From: Kiritimatiellia bacterium
GTDB taxonomy: Bacteria > Verrucomicrobiota > Kiritimatiellia > RFP12 > UBA1067
NCBI GenBank assembly: GCA_028701555.1
Contig: JAQVQN010000160.1
Span: forward strand, 1-6,018
Length of the DNA stretch: 6,018 bases
Direction: 5' to 3'
The notes under the pieces are model-generated. The model worked only from the letters and a program-made list of their open reading frames with translations, did not search any database and was not told the DNA's origin. The position numbers and the translations under genes were made by a program. Positions 5,940 to 6,018 of this stretch are shown here, in pieces; the first letter of the stretch is position 1; every line of letters begins with the position of its first letter.

Positions 5940-6001
5940 GTTCAGGGGTCACGGGTCGATTTACATGCCAATTGCTTTTTGAACACTTGAACCCTTGAAC
6001 C
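5936..6001. repeat. Noncoding repeat-like segment downstream of panD
   Basis: AAGGGTTCA (5936-5944) is an exact inverted copy of TGAACCCTT (5988-5996), enclosing 43 nt. Inside are GGGTC direct repeats (5946-5950 and 5953-5957). At the right end is a tandem 8-mer CTTGAACC (5986-5993 and 5994-6001), preceded by a related TTTTGAACA. The segment is AT-richer than the genes and shows no coding pattern. It looks like a small dispersed intergenic repeat, but copy number cannot be judged from one window. The last bases hold a short GC hairpin, GCGGC (6003-6007) with GCCGC (6012-6016). Confidence 0.45.
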
Positions 6002-6018
6002 AGCGGCGCCAGCCGCGT

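Noticed and set aside
1..6018. CRISPR array, tRNA, rRNA, transposase or attachment site
   Set aside because: No regularly spaced repeats, no tRNA-like cloverleaf and no transposase or integrase motif were seen on either strand. The only repeats are the short ones listed.

Overview
The window is GC-rich bacterial chromosome that is almost entirely coding, apart from one AT-richer intergenic block (about 5380-5562) and a repeat-like tail after 5922. The gene content suggests a Gram-negative, probably anaerobic bacterium. The best guess is a PVC-superphylum member (Kiritimatiellota/Lentisphaerota-like). This rests on an exported GHL10-type glycoside hydrolase with an N-terminal GATase-like region, a two-subunit oxygen-sensitive class I fumarase, and a stand-alone IMP cyclohydrolase. 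No taxonomic marker gene is present, so this placement is an inference.

Layout: (1) 2-121, the C-terminal tail of an unidentified plus-strand protein. (2) 129-2240 (+), an exported 703-aa GHL10/DUF187 family protein, only 7 nt downstream and likely co-transcribed. (3) 2241-2334, a short convergent gap. (4) A tight minus-strand operon read from 5379 down to 2335: IMP cyclohydrolase domain (PurH N-terminal half only), PHP-domain phosphoesterase (YciV/Rnm family), class I fumarate hydratase alpha, then beta. The junctions are a 4-nt ATGA overlap, a 5-nt gap and a 13-nt overlap (or a 2-nt gap with the alternative beta start). (5) 5380-5562, a divergent control region. It carries two mirror-image sigma70-like promoters with the same -35 hexamer and a 17-nt spacer each, plus nested inverted repeats between them. 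(6) 5563-5922 (+), panD, aspartate 1-decarboxylase. (7) 5915-6001, a perfect 12-bp palindrome that includes the panD stop codon, followed by a repeat-like noncoding segment.

How the genes fit together: the operon can be read as nucleotide and fumarate housekeeping. IMP cyclohydrolase closes the purine ring. The PHP enzyme probably acts on nucleotides or RNA ends and may release AMP from pAp. Fumarase could return to malate the fumarate that PurB releases twice during purine synthesis. PanD, fired from the opposite side of the shared control region, draws on aspartate, which also feeds purine synthesis. That metabolic link is inference. I see no mobile element, CRISPR array, tRNA or defence system. 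The most notable points are the split PurH with an altered active-site flank, a 21-nt tandem repeat inside the fumarase alpha gene, and the mirrored promoter pair.
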